Positions 39,301-48,079 of a stretch of 64,000 nt of DNA are shown here, piece by piece (within the stretch, counting starts at the first letter, position 1; every line of letters begins with the position of its first letter). The stretch is from Streptomyces iranensis (lineage in GTDB: Bacteria > Actinomycetota > Actinomycetes > Streptomycetales > Streptomycetaceae): NCBI RefSeq assembly GCF_017874715.1, contig NZ_JAGGLR010000016.1:124001-188000 (forward strand), written 5' to 3'. The notes beneath the pieces are model-generated. The model did no database searches and had not been told where the DNA came from. It saw only the letters and a program-made list of their open reading frames with translations. The position numbers and the translations under genes were made by a program.

Positions 39301-40773
39301 TCAGATGATGCCGAAGGCGAGACCCGCGGCGAGCACCACCAGGGAGGTGAGCGCCGCCCATTTAACGGTGAACCGGGTGTGGTCGCCGAATTCGACCTTC
39401 GCCATGCCGACGAGCACGTAGACGGCGGGGACCAGCGGGCTCGACATGTGCAGGGCCTGTCCGACGAGCGAGGCGCGGGCGATCTCCAGCGCGGAGACCC
39501 CGTGGGCGGCCCCGGCCTCGGCGAGGATCGGCACGATGCCGAAGTAGAAGCCGTCGTTGGACATGAAGTAGGTGAGCGGGAGGGACAGCACACCGGTGAC
39601 GATGGCCATATGCGGGCCCATGCCCTCGGGGACGCCGTCGACCAGCCAGCGGGCCATGTGCTCGACCATGCCGGTGCCGGTGAGGACGCCGGTGAAGACG
39701 GCCGCGGCGAAGACCATGCCGGAGACGTTGACGACGTTCTCGGCGTGTGCGGCTATACGGGCCTTCTGGTCGCTCATCTGCGGGAAGTTGACGGTGAGCG
39801 CGACGGCGGCGGCGAGCAGGAAGAGGACCGGGATCGGCATGGTCTCGGTCACCATCAGGGCGAGCAGCGCGACGGTCAGGGCCGCGTTGAACCAGTAGAG
39901 CTTGGGGCGCAGGGTGGCGCGGTGGGGGTCGAGCCCCTTCAACTCGTCGTCGTCCTCGTCGGCGGCGTCCGAGGAAGCGGAGCCGTCCGAGGAGCCGGAG
40001 CCGTTCGAGGACCGGGCCTCCGCGTCGGTGCCGGAGCCCGCGCCGCCGCCGGTCAGCGCGCCCTTGCCGCCCTTACGGCCCTTGGCCCCCGTGCCGCCGG
40101 AGCCCGCGCCGACCAGCACCTGCTCGGGGTCGCCCGCGGTGACCTCGTCCAGCGTCAGCACGCCGAGCCGCTTGCGCTCCCGCAGGCCAAGGCCGTAGGC
40201 GAGGGCGATGACGAAGAGCAGACCGACCGCGAGGGCCGGGATCATCGGCACGAAGATGTCGCTGGCGTCGACCTTGAGCGCGGCGGCGGCGCGGGCGGTC
40301 GGGCCGCCCCAGGGCAGCGTGTTCATCACGCCGTTGGCCATGGCCGCGACACCGGTCATCACCACGAGGCTCATCTTCAGCCGCCGGTAGAGCGGCACCA
40401 TGGCCGACACAGTGATCATGAAGGTGGTGGAGCCGTCTCCGTCGAGCGAGACGATCGCCGCGAGGATCGCCGTGCCGACCACCACCCGCATCGGATCCGC
40501 CTTGCAGAACCGCAGGATGAGCCGGACGATCGGGTCGAAGAGGCCGACGTCGATCATCACCCCGAAGTAGATGATCGCGAACATCAGCATGGCGGCCGTG
40601 GGTGCCAGATCGCCGACGCCCTTGAGGACGTAGTCCCCGAGGTGCGCCCCCTTCCCGACAAGCACACAGAACAGCGCGGGGATGAGCACCAGGGCACCCA
40701 TCGGGGACATCTTCTTCATCATGATCAGGACAAGGAATGTCGCGATCATGACGAAGCCGAGGATGGTCAGCAT
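39301..40773 (-). CDS. CitMHS-type citrate:proton/metal symporter
   Basis: 490 residues, about 12 helices. The CitMHS signature is visible: FAIIYFGVMIDVGLFDPIVRLILRFCKADPMRVVVGTAILAAIVSLDGDGSTTFMIT, NTLPWGGPTARAAAAL, and near the end SNDGFYFGIVPILAEAGAAHGVSALEIARASLVGQALHMSSPLVPAVYVLVGMA. These transporters take up citrate as a metal complex using the proton gradient. An unusual 60-residue low-complexity cytosolic loop (about residues 225-285, rich in Gly, Ser, Asp, Glu) separates the halves. It is upstream of the MFS gene in an operon, and 122 bp downstream of the molybdopterin enzyme. No two-component citrate sensor is adjacent. Confidence 0.9.
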   Translation of the reverse strand: MLTILGFVMIATFLVLIMMKKMSPMGALVLIPALFCVLVGKGAHLGDYVLKGVGDLAPTAAMLMFAIIYFGVMIDVGLFDPIVRLILRFCKADPMRVVVGTAILAAIVSLDGDGSTTFMITVSAMVPLYRRLKMSLVVMTGVAAMANGVMNTLPWGGPTARAAAALKVDASDIFVPMIPALAVGLLFVIALAYGLGLRERKRLGVLTLDEVTAGDPEQVLVGAGSGGTGAKGRKGGKGALTGGGAGSGTDAEARSSNGSGSSDGSASSDAADEDDDELKGLDPHRATLRPKLYWFNAALTVALLALMVTETMPIPVLFLLAAAVALTVNFPQMSDQKARIAAHAENVVNVSGMVFAAAVFTGVLTGTGMVEHMARWLVDGVPEGMGPHMAIVTGVLSLPLTYFMSNDGFYFGIVPILAEAGAAHGVSALEIARASLVGQALHMSSPLVPAVYVLVGMAKVEFGDHTRFTVKWAALTSLVVLAAGLAFGII

Positions 40774-40894
40774 AGTTGGCTACCTCACGTTCGCCTTTGA
40801 ACTCCCCCAGATTTGGCGGTCGAGGCGACGTTAGGTGCCGCAACTTTCCGTTAACAAGGTCTTGACGCGTGAGCAATAAGCGCAAAACCCCAGG

Positions 40895-43123
40895 TCAGTG
40901 CCGTAGCGAGGGTGATACGCGCACCGGGTGGCCATTGAGCACCGCCGTCCCCGAGAGCGGATCCAGCCGTGAGCCGTCGAAGAGCTGGTTGACATTGACC
41001 CCGGGTCGGGCCCCGGCCACGGACAGCCGGACGCCGGGGCGGGCATGGCCCCAGCCGTGCGGCAGGCTCACCACTCCGGCCCGTACCGCGTCCGTCACCT
41101 CGACCGGCACCTCCAGTTCCCCGCCCTCGCCCTTGACCCGGGCCAGACCGCCGTCCGCCAGCCCCAGCCGGGTGGCGTCCTCGGGGTGCACCTGGAGCGT
41201 GCAGCGGTTGCTGCCGCCCATCAGGGCCGGGACGTTGTGCATCCAGCTGTTGTTGGAACGCAGATGGCGGCGGCCGACCAGCAGCAGCCCCGAGGGCCGG
41301 TCGGCCTGCGACCGGCGCAGCCGCTCCACATCGGCGGCCAGCGGCTCCGGGCACAGCTCCACCGTGCCGCTACGGGTCTTCAGCAGCCCCGGAAGGCGCG
41401 GCCGCAGCGGACCCAGGTCGATGCCGTGCGGATGGGCGAGCAGCTTCTCCAGGCTCAGCCCCTCGGGGTCGGCGCCGAAGCCGTCGCCGTACGGGCCCAG
41501 CCGCAGCATCATGTCCAGCCGGCGCTCGGGGCCGTCCACCCCGGTCAGCAGCGCGGCCAGCTCGCCGGGCTCGCGTCCGTGCACCGGCGAGTACGGGTCG
41601 GCGACCTCCTTGCCGAGGGTCCCCTGGATCGCCATGGCGTCCACCGCCTCCGGGTCCGCGCCGCCGTTCCCGCTCACGCACAGCACCAGCCGCGCCAGGA
41701 TGGCGCTCTCGCTCAGCCGGTCCGCCTCCAGGGGGAGGGCGGGGCGGGTGTAGCGGACCTGGTTGCGCACGGCCAGGCTGTTGAAGGCGTAGTCGAAGTG
41801 GGGGCTGCGGCTGGGCGGCGGCGGGGGCAGCACCACATGGGCGTGGCGCGAGGTCTCGTTGAGGTACGGATCGACGCTGACCATGAAGTCGAGCCCGGCC
41901 AGCGCCCGGTCCAGGCGGTCGCCGTCCGGCGCGGAGAGCACGGGGTTGGCCGCGAGCGCCAGCACCGCCCGTATCCGCCCCTCGCCCGGGGTCTCGATCT
42001 CCTCGGCGAGCGCGACGGTGGGCAGTTCGCCCTTGGCCTCGGGGTATCCGCTGACCCGGCTGTGCCAGCGGCCGAGCGCGAACCCCTTCCCGGGCCGCGC
42101 CGGGCGCTCCCGGCGACCGGTCGCGGCGAGCGGGAACATCATGCCGCCGGGCCGGTCCAGCTGTCCGATGAGCACGTTGACCACATCGACCAGCCAGCTG
42201 GTGAGGGTGCCGAACTCGACGGTGGTCGAGCCCACCCGCCCGTACACCACGCCCTGGGACGCGGCGGCCAGCTCACGGGTGAGGGTGCGGATCTCCTCGG
42301 CGGGCACATCGCACGCCTCGGCCACCGCCTCCGGCGGGAAGTCCGCGGCCAGCCGCCGCACCTCCGCCACGCCGCTGACATGCTCGGCGAGCGGGCCGGG
42401 CGCCACCAGGTCCTCGGCGAACAGCACCTGCACCATGGCGAAGAGCAGCAGGGCGTCGGTGCCGGGCCGGATCGCCACATGGCGGTCGGCCAGCGCAGCC
42501 GTACGGGTGCGCCGGGGGTCGACCACCACCAGCCGGCCGCCGCGCCGCCGCAGCGCCCGCAGCCGCCCGGGGAAGTCGGGGGCGGTGCACAGACTGCCGT
42601 TGGAGTCCAGCGGGTTGGCGCCGAGCATCAGCAGATGGTCCGTACGGTCCAGGTCGGGCACCGGAAGCGCGTTGGCGTCCCCGTACAGCAGCCCGCTGGA
42701 GACATGCTTGGGCATCTGGTCGAGGGTGCTGGCGCTGAAGACGTTACGGGTGCGCAGCGCGCCGAGCAGCAGTGGCGGATAGAGCCCTCCGGCCACGGTG
42801 TGCACATTGGGGTTGCCGAGCACGACGCCCACGGACTGCGGCCCGTGCTCGCGCAGCAGCGGGGCCAGCCCCTCCGCCACGGCCGCGAACGCCTCGTCCC
42901 AGCCGGTTTCCACCAGCCGCCCGGCACGGCGGACGAGGGGGCGCCGCAGCCGGTCGGGGTCGGCGTCGAGCTGCCCGAACGCCGCACCCTTGGGGCAGAT
43001 GAAGCCACGGCTGAAGACGTCCTCACGATCGCCGCGCGCCCCGGTCACCCTCCCCTCGTCGATGGTGAGGGTCAGCCCGCAGGTGGCCTCGCAGAGCGGG
43101 CAGATACGCGGGGCAGTGCTCAT
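40895..43123 (-). CDS. Molybdopterin-dependent oxidoreductase with N-terminal [4Fe-4S] site
   Basis: 742 residues, in the formate dehydrogenase/nitrate reductase (DMSO reductase) family. The N-terminal cluster motif is CPLCEATC, and FICPKG near residue 43 provides the fourth Cys. Then MLGANPLDSNGSL, VVVDPRRTRTAALADRHVAIRPGTDALLLFAMVQVL (molybdopterin guanine dinucleotide binding), and the C-terminal beta-barrel domain with SNNSWMHNVPALMGGSNRCTLQVHPEDA and VSLPHGWGH. At the position of the molybdenum-ligating Cys/Sec of formate dehydrogenase I see no obvious Cys (QMPKHVSSGLL), so the metal ligand may be Ser, Asp or none. No electron-transfer or maturation subunits lie next to it. An ACCGACTGGT operator-like site lies 57 bp upstream. 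Confidence 0.88.
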   Translation of the reverse strand: MSTAPRICPLCEATCGLTLTIDEGRVTGARGDREDVFSRGFICPKGAAFGQLDADPDRLRRPLVRRAGRLVETGWDEAFAAVAEGLAPLLREHGPQSVGVVLGNPNVHTVAGGLYPPLLLGALRTRNVFSASTLDQMPKHVSSGLLYGDANALPVPDLDRTDHLLMLGANPLDSNGSLCTAPDFPGRLRALRRRGGRLVVVDPRRTRTAALADRHVAIRPGTDALLLFAMVQVLFAEDLVAPGPLAEHVSGVAEVRRLAADFPPEAVAEACDVPAEEIRTLTRELAAASQGVVYGRVGSTTVEFGTLTSWLVDVVNVLIGQLDRPGGMMFPLAATGRRERPARPGKGFALGRWHSRVSGYPEAKGELPTVALAEEIETPGEGRIRAVLALAANPVLSAPDGDRLDRALAGLDFMVSVDPYLNETSRHAHVVLPPPPPSRSPHFDYAFNSLAVRNQVRYTRPALPLEADRLSESAILARLVLCVSGNGGADPEAVDAMAIQGTLGKEVADPYSPVHGREPGELAALLTGVDGPERRLDMMLRLGPYGDGFGADPEGLSLEKLLAHPHGIDLGPLRPRLPGLLKTRSGTVELCPEPLAADVERLRRSQADRPSGLLLVGRRHLRSNNSWMHNVPALMGGSNRCTLQVHPEDATRLGLADGGLARVKGEGGELEVPVEVTDAVRAGVVSLPHGWGHARPGVRLSVAGARPGVNVNQLFDGSRLDPLSGTAVLNGHPVRVSPSLRH

Positions 43124-43179
43124 CGGTCTCTCCCAGGGAACGGCGGCGAGGCCGCGATGACGCGCCGGACCCGCTCACC

Positions 43180-43197
43180 ATACCGACTGGTAGGCAT
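43180..43197 (+). promoter_or_regulatory. TetR-type operator-like motif, site 3 of 3
   Basis: ATACCGACTGGTAGGCAT, 57 bp upstream of the molybdopterin enzyme start at 43123. It differs from site 1 in a single base. Confidence 0.65.
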
Positions 43198-43254
43198 GTC
43201 GGGGAGGGATCGGCGGGAACCCCCGGCCGACCGGACCTCCGCGTGGACCCCGGA

Positions 43255-43935
43255 TCAGTCCAGGACCCGGGCCAGATAGGCGCGCAGCAGCTCCTTCGTC
43301 TCCGCCACGATCGCCGGATCGCCCTCCGGGTCCATCCGGAACGCCAGCCGCAGCAGCGCGTCCGCCGTCTCGACCGCGAGCAGGAAGGCCACCCGAAGCC
43401 GCTCCTCGGTCGCCTCGTCCCCGCCCGTCCGGAGCCGGTCGGCGAGCAGCGTCCGCAGCCGGTCGGCGACCAGATGGTTGGGCTGCTCCGGCGGCGCGGT
43501 GGCCGGGACCGGATGGCCGAACTCGATGAGCGCGAAGCCCGGGGCCCCGCGCTTCATCGCCAGATACTCGTCCACGACGACGTCCATCGCCTCCCGCCAG
43601 CCGCCGCCCCCGTCCGGCCCGGAGCCGGAGGCGGAGACGGAGGCTGAACCGGAGGCGGAGGCGGAGGCGGCGTCCGAGGCGGCCAGCCGCCGGGTGATCC
43701 GCTCGGCGTACTCGTCCAGATTGCGGTGGGCCAGGGCCTCGGCCATCGCCCGCTTGTTGGAGAAGAAGCGGTAGACGGAGCCGATGGGCACGTTGGCGCG
43801 CTCGGCGACGGCCCGGGTGCTCAGCTCTTCGTAGCTGATCTCGTCGAGGAGCTCGGCACACGCGTCGAGGATCCGGCCGAGGCGCTCGGCGCTGCGGCGC
43901 TGGACCGGATGGCGGCGGAGGGGCGGTATGGGCAC
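43255..43935 (-). CDS. TetR-family regulator divergent from hmgA
   Basis: 226 residues from GTG 43935 (AGGA 8 bp upstream); ATG 43956 would add seven residues. The DNA-binding domain lies at about residues 12-58: RSAERLGRILDACAELLDEISYEELSTRAVAERANVPIGSVYRFFSNKRAMAEAL in outline. The ligand domain is interrupted at about residues 80-105 by a low-complexity Ala/Ser/Gly/Asp insert, then REAMDVVVDEYLAMKRG. It is transcribed away from hmgA across an 107-bp spacer with an inverted repeat (43974-43999), its probable operator, and toward the molybdopterin gene. Ligand unknown; a homogentisate-pathway effector is a reasonable guess. Confidence 0.82.
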   Translation of the reverse strand: MPIPPLRRHPVQRRSAERLGRILDACAELLDEISYEELSTRAVAERANVPIGSVYRFFSNKRAMAEALAHRNLDEYAERITRRLAASDAASASASGSASVSASGSGPDGGGGWREAMDVVVDEYLAMKRGAPGFALIEFGHPVPATAPPEQPNHLVADRLRTLLADRLRTGGDEATEERLRVAFLLAVETADALLRLAFRMDPEGDPAIVAETKELLRAYLARVLD

Positions 43936-43973
43936 GCCACCATCCTGCCCGATCATTGACGAGCCCGGGTTTC

Positions 43974-43999
43974 GATTCCTATCGTCTGACAGAGGAATC
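43974..43999. promoter_or_regulatory. Inverted repeat in the TetR/hmgA divergent promoter
   Basis: GATTCCT and AGGAATC, exact 7-bp arms separated by 12 bp, followed at 44004-44009 by a third half site GGAATC. Typical size and position for a TetR operator. Confidence 0.6.
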
Positions 44000-44042
44000 A
44001 AGTGGAATCTAGTGGTGTGCGGCGGAGCGGTGGGAGCGCGCG

Positions 44043-45464
44043 ATGGGCGACGGCACGGGGATCCAGCACGGCAAACAGCACAGCAAGCAGCACGGCAAGC
44101 AGCACGGCGATCAGCACGGCAGTCAGCGAGGACACGAACAGGGGATCGAGCGGGCGCGCAAGACGGCCGAAGAGCTGGTCTACGCCTCCGGTTTCGGCAA
44201 TGAGCACAGCAGTGAGGCCGTGCCCGGCGCACTGCCCATCGGCCGCAACTCCCCCCAGCGCGCCCCGCTCGGGCTCTACGCGGAGCAGCTGAGCGGCAGC
44301 GCCTTCACCGAGCCGCGCGCCACCAACCGCCGCTCCTGGCTGTACCGCATCCGGCCCTCCGCCGCGCATCCGCCGTTCACCCGCATCGCGGGCGGCGCGC
44401 TGCGCGGGGCACCCTTCACCGAGGCCGTGCCCGACCCCAACCGGCTGCGCTGGGACCCGCTGCCGGAGCCGCCGAAGGGCACCGACTTCCTGGCCGGGCT
44501 GTGGACGCTGGGCGGCAACGGCGACGCCACCCAGCGCGCGGGGATGGCCATCCACCTCTACGCCGCCAACGCCCCCATGACCGACCGGGTGTTCAGCGAC
44601 GCGGACGGCGAGCTGCTGATCGTCCCCGAGCGGGGCGGGCTGCTGCTGCACACCGAGTTCGGCCTGCTGCGCGCCGAGCCGGGGCATATGGCGCTGATCC
44701 CGCGCGGGGTGCGGTTCCGGGTGGAGCCGCTGGAGCCGTCGGTGCGCGGCTATGTGTGCGAGAACTACGGCCGCCCCTTCACCCTCCCCGACCTCGGCCC
44801 GATCGGCGCCAACGGGCTGGCGAACCCCCGGGACTTCCTCGCCCCGGTCGCCGCGTACGAGGACGTGGAGCGCCCGGTGGAGGTGGTCAACAAGTTCTGC
44901 GGCAATCTGTGGGCCGCCACCTACGACCACTCGCCGCTGGACGTGGTCGCCTGGCACGGCACCCATGTGCCGTACGTGTACGACCTGCGCCGCTTCAATG
45001 TGCTCGGCACCATCAGCTACGACCACCCGGACCCGTCCATCTTCACGGTGCTCACCTCGCCCTCCGACACCCCCGGGCTCGCGGGCGTGGACTTCGTGGT
45101 CTTCGCCCCGCGCTGGCTGGTCGGGGAGGACACCTTCCGGCCGCCGTACTTCCACCGCAATGTGATGAGCGAGTACATGGGGCTGATCGAGGGCGCGTAC
45201 GACGCGAAGACCGGCGGCGCGGGGGGCTTCGTACCGGGCGGTGGCTCACTGCACAACATGATGTCCGCGCACGGCCCGGACCATGAGACATTTCTGCGGG
45301 CGAGCGCGGCCGAGCTGGCGCCGCACAAGCTGGACGACGGGCTGGCCTTCATGTTCGAGACGCGCTGGCCGGTCACGGCCACCCGGCAGGCGCTGGAGGC
45401 GGACCACCTCCAGGGGCGCTATGACGACGTATGGCAGGGTCTGGAACGCCATTTCCGTCCCTGA
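44043..45464 (+). CDS. hmgA: Homogentisate 1,2-dioxygenase with an unusual His/Gln/Lys-rich N-terminal extension
   Basis: 473 residues; usual HmgA is about 430-445. The catalytic core starts at about residue 40 (ELVYASGFGNEHSSEAVPGALP). The non-heme iron ligands of the human enzyme (His335, Glu341, His371) correspond to His371 and Glu377 in YFHRNVMSEYMG and His410 in MSAHGPDHE. The enzyme opens the ring of homogentisate to maleylacetoacetate in tyrosine and phenylalanine catabolism. The extension (about residues 8-30) is five copies of a QHGK-like tetrapeptide encoded by 12-bp repeats. It is divergent from a TetR gene and followed by a GntR gene; maleylacetoacetate isomerase and fumarylacetoacetase are not in the window. 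Confidence 0.95.
   Translation: MGDGTGIQHGKQHSKQHGKQHGDQHGSQRGHEQGIERARKTAEELVYASGFGNEHSSEAVPGALPIGRNSPQRAPLGLYAEQLSGSAFTEPRATNRRSWLYRIRPSAAHPPFTRIAGGALRGAPFTEAVPDPNRLRWDPLPEPPKGTDFLAGLWTLGGNGDATQRAGMAIHLYAANAPMTDRVFSDADGELLIVPERGGLLLHTEFGLLRAEPGHMALIPRGVRFRVEPLEPSVRGYVCENYGRPFTLPDLGPIGANGLANPRDFLAPVAAYEDVERPVEVVNKFCGNLWAATYDHSPLDVVAWHGTHVPYVYDLRRFNVLGTISYDHPDPSIFTVLTSPSDTPGLAGVDFVVFAPRWLVGEDTFRPPYFHRNVMSEYMGLIEGAYDAKTGGAGGFVPGGGSLHNMMSAHGPDHETFLRASAAELAPHKLDDGLAFMFETRWPVTATRQALEADHLQGRYDDVWQGLERHFRP
44064..44129 (+). repeat. 12-bp tandem repeats coding His/Gln/Lys tract in hmgA
   Basis: About five copies of CAGCACGGCAAG and variants (CAGCACAGCAAG, CAGCACGGCGAT, CAGCACGGCAGT) code QHGK, QHSK, QHGD, QHGS. 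The period keeps the frame, so copy number can change without breaking the gene. Confidence 0.8.
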
Positions 45465-45503
45465 ACGCCGCCGCCGTTGCCGCCCGCGTCGACCGGAGAC
45501 CGT

Positions 45504-46253
45504 GTGACCACCTTCGCCCCCGACTCCCTCGCCCTCAACCGCAAGTTGCCGCTGTGGTACCAGGTGTCGCAGTCGCTGCGGGCCTCGATACTCGGGCGGG
45601 CCCCGCACGATCCGCTGCGGCTGCCGACCGAGGACCGGCTGGCCGAGCACTACGGGGTCAGCGTGCTCACCATGCGGCAGGCGCTGAAGGAGCTGGAGAC
45701 CGAGGGGCTCATCAGCCGCCACCGGCGGCGCGGCACCTTCATCGAGCCGAACGCCCGGCGGGCCGCGCCGGTGCGGCTGCTGGGGTCGGTGGACGCGATC
45801 GTGGCCCAGCAGTCGGGTGAGCGGACGACGGTGCTGGAGCACGGCCCGGCACCGGTGCCGGCGGCGCTCGCGGAGTACTTCCCGGGCCTGGACGAGGCGA
45901 CCGCCTACCGCAGGCTGCGCCGGGACGGCCACAGCGGCGAGCCCACCAACTGGGCGGAGAACCTGGTCCGCCCCGAGCTGGCCGACCGCATCGACCTCGC
46001 GGACCTCGCCCGATGGCCGATGACGAAGGTGCTGCGGGACGCGGTGGGGGTGCGGATCAGCCGGATCACGGACACGGTGGAGGCCCGCCTCGCCGACCCC
46101 GAGACCTCCCGGCTGCTCCAGGTCCCGCTGCTCAGCCCGATCCTGCACTACACGGGGGTGACCTACGACGAGAGCGGCCGCGTGGTGGACGTGGCCCGCA
46201 TCCACTACCGGGGCGACCGGTTCTCCTTCTCGGTCACGGTCGAGGCGGACTGA
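45504..46253 (+). CDS. GntR-family (HutC/UTRA subfamily) regulator
   Basis: 249 residues, GTG 45504 with GGAGA about 7 bp upstream. The N-terminal winged helix (LPLWYQVSQSLRASILGRAPHDPLRLPTEDRLAEHYGVSVLTMRQALKELETEGLISRHRRRGTFI, shown in part) is GntR. The C-terminal half (VLEHGPAPVPAALAEYFPG, VVDVARIHYRGDRFSFSVTVEAD) is the UTRA effector domain of HutC-type repressors. It starts 40 bp after the hmgA stop and may respond to an aromatic or amino-acid catabolite and regulate the same pathway. Confidence 0.9.
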   Translation: MTTFAPDSLALNRKLPLWYQVSQSLRASILGRAPHDPLRLPTEDRLAEHYGVSVLTMRQALKELETEGLISRHRRRGTFIEPNARRAAPVRLLGSVDAIVAQQSGERTTVLEHGPAPVPAALAEYFPGLDEATAYRRLRRDGHSGEPTNWAENLVRPELADRIDLADLARWPMTKVLRDAVGVRISRITDTVEARLADPETSRLLQVPLLSPILHYTGVTYDESGRVVDVARIHYRGDRFSFSVTVEAD

Positions 46254-46603
46254 GCGGCACCCGCCGGGTCGTGACGCCTGCGGCGTGGCTGCTCCCCTCC
46301 CCGCCCCTTCCCGACACCTGACGATATGCGGCTCCGCCGCGTGCGGGGCTCCGCCCCAGACCCCGCTCCTCAAACTCCCCCAGCTACCGCTGGGGGAGCT
46401 TGAGGACACGCCCGAAGCGCGTCCGGGGGCTGGGGCAGGGCCCCAGTTTCGGGAAGGGGCGGGGAGGGGAAAGACCAGCCGGGCCGCACAGTCCCAGGTG
46501 CCGTGGCCACGGCGGCCGGAGCCACCGGAGCGGCGGCGGACGACGTCGGGCAGCCCCCTGGACGTCGGGCAGCCCCCTGGAAGGACAGGGCGGCATCGAT
46601 ACC
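46254..46603. repeat. 350-bp intergenic region with nested palindromic element (copy F)
   Basis: The element spans about 46270-46480: left arm CTCCCCGCCCCTTCCCGA, GCGGCTCCGCCGC, GGGGCTCCGCCCC, a central hairpin (CTCCCCCAGC-TACC-GCTGGGGGAG), and the right arm TCGGGAAGGGGCGGGGAGGGG. After it, GACGTCGGGCAGCCCCCTGG is repeated twice (about 46540-46580). No gene seen. Confidence 0.75.
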
Positions 46604-47812
46604 ATGCCGGGCGTGGGAGAACGTGAGGCGCCGCCGCTGGGTGACCTGATGCCGTGGGCCGTGGGGCCGCTGCGGCTCGGGCGGGCCTGGGTCATGGGAC
46701 CGGACGCGGCCTCGCTCGGGGCGCGCTGGGAACGGCTGACGCGGGCCGAGGACGAGGCGGCGCGGGCCGCGCTGTTCCGGCCGACCCGCGCCCGTACGCC
46801 GCACAGCTCCGTACCGCAGCTGCCCGGCCAGGCCACCTCCACGGCCCGGCTGGCGCGCGAGGACGGGCCGTGCCCCGAGCCGGTGCGGATCGCGCACGGC
46901 CCCTTCGACCAGCAGTGGCTGATACCGGATCACCGGCTGATCGACGCGGCCCGCCCCGAGCTGTGGCGGGTGGCGGACGACCGGCAGATCCATGTCGTCG
47001 AGGCCGCGGGACCGGACCCGGACCCGGTGCTCACCTTCTCCGCGCTGCTGCCGGACGGCCACTCCCCCGCGGGCCGCCCCGGCCGGATCCGTCCGCTCTA
47101 CCGCCGCCCCGACGGACGGGAGCCCAATCTCGCCCCCGGGCTGCTGGACCACCTCACCACGCGGCTCGGCCGCCCGGTGACCGCCGAGGACTTCCTGGCC
47201 TGGACCGCCGCCACGGCGCGCGGCGCGCCATGCGCCGTACCCCTGACCGCCGACCCGGAGCTGTGGGGATCGGGCGTGGAGCTGGGCCGCCGCGCGCTGT
47301 GGCTGCATACGCGCGGGGCGCGCAGTGGTGAACGCCCGCGCATGCCGGGTGGCCGGCGCCCCTATGTCCGCGCCGCGCTTCCGTCGAGCGGGCTGCCGGG
47401 CTCGCTGGACTACGACCCGGACGAGGAGGCCCTGCTGCTGGGCGAGGGCCGCATCTCGCCCGTCCCGCAGGCCGCATGGGACTTCCAGGCGGGCGGGGTG
47501 CGGGTGCTGGAGACCTGGTTCGAGCAGCGCACCGCCGCGCGGGAGCCGGGCACGCTGGAGGCGATCGGCCCGGCGGGCTGGCCGTCCGCGTGGACCTCGG
47601 AGCTGCTGGAGCTGATCACCGTGCTGGCGCTGCTCGCCGAGCTGCGACCGGAGCTGCGGGCGCTCGCCGACCGGGTGGCGGACGGCGCGCTGATCGACAC
47701 GGCGGAGCTGCGGGGGGCGGGGGTGCTGCCGGTGCCCGGCGCGGCGCGGCGCCCGGCGTCCGTACTGGATCACCACGAAGAGGGCCCGGAGGGGCAATTC
47801 GCCCTGCTCTGA
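46604..47812 (+). CDS. Orphan protein resembling the C-terminal domain of type ISP restriction-modification enzymes
   Basis: 402 residues from ATG 46604; no strong ribosome site, and a later ATG (MPWAVGPL) is possible. Segments such as FDQQWLIPDHRLIDAARPELW, DLLDHLTTRLGRP-like text, GAPCAVPLTADPELW, GRISPVPQAAWDFQAGGVRVLETWFEQRT and AWTSELLELITVLALLAEL recall the Type_ISP_C domain that follows the methyltransferase part of Mrr-helicase-methylase restriction enzymes. The helicase, nuclease and NPPY methylase motifs are all missing. Streptomyces carry such stand-alone domains. A remnant or repurposed target-recognition protein is possible; no mobile element is adjacent. Moderate certainty on family, none on role. 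Confidence 0.55.
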   Translation: MPGVGEREAPPLGDLMPWAVGPLRLGRAWVMGPDAASLGARWERLTRAEDEAARAALFRPTRARTPHSSVPQLPGQATSTARLAREDGPCPEPVRIAHGPFDQQWLIPDHRLIDAARPELWRVADDRQIHVVEAAGPDPDPVLTFSALLPDGHSPAGRPGRIRPLYRRPDGREPNLAPGLLDHLTTRLGRPVTAEDFLAWTAATARGAPCAVPLTADPELWGSGVELGRRALWLHTRGARSGERPRMPGGRRPYVRAALPSSGLPGSLDYDPDEEALLLGEGRISPVPQAAWDFQAGGVRVLETWFEQRTAAREPGTLEAIGPAGWPSAWTSELLELITVLALLAELRPELRALADRVADGALIDTAELRGAGVLPVPGAARRPASVLDHHEEGPEGQFALL

Positions 47813-48079
47813 GCCCGCTATGTGCCCGCCTTGCGGACTGGGGCTCTGAGCCCGCCTCGTGGGGCTGTGCGCCCATCCCCCGGGCGCGCCGATCTCTCAG
47901 ATCTCTCACCAAAGCCACGGCCGCACCGCGGCCACGGCGGCCGGTCGTGGCCTCTCGTCGGCATCCCACGGCGACAACGGCGTGGGGTGGATCACAGCAC
48001 GGAACTCACCGGCTGGAGCGAACCGGTTGACCCCGTGCCTGCCCGGGATGACGACGAAGACGCCTACGGGCCGGCCGGG

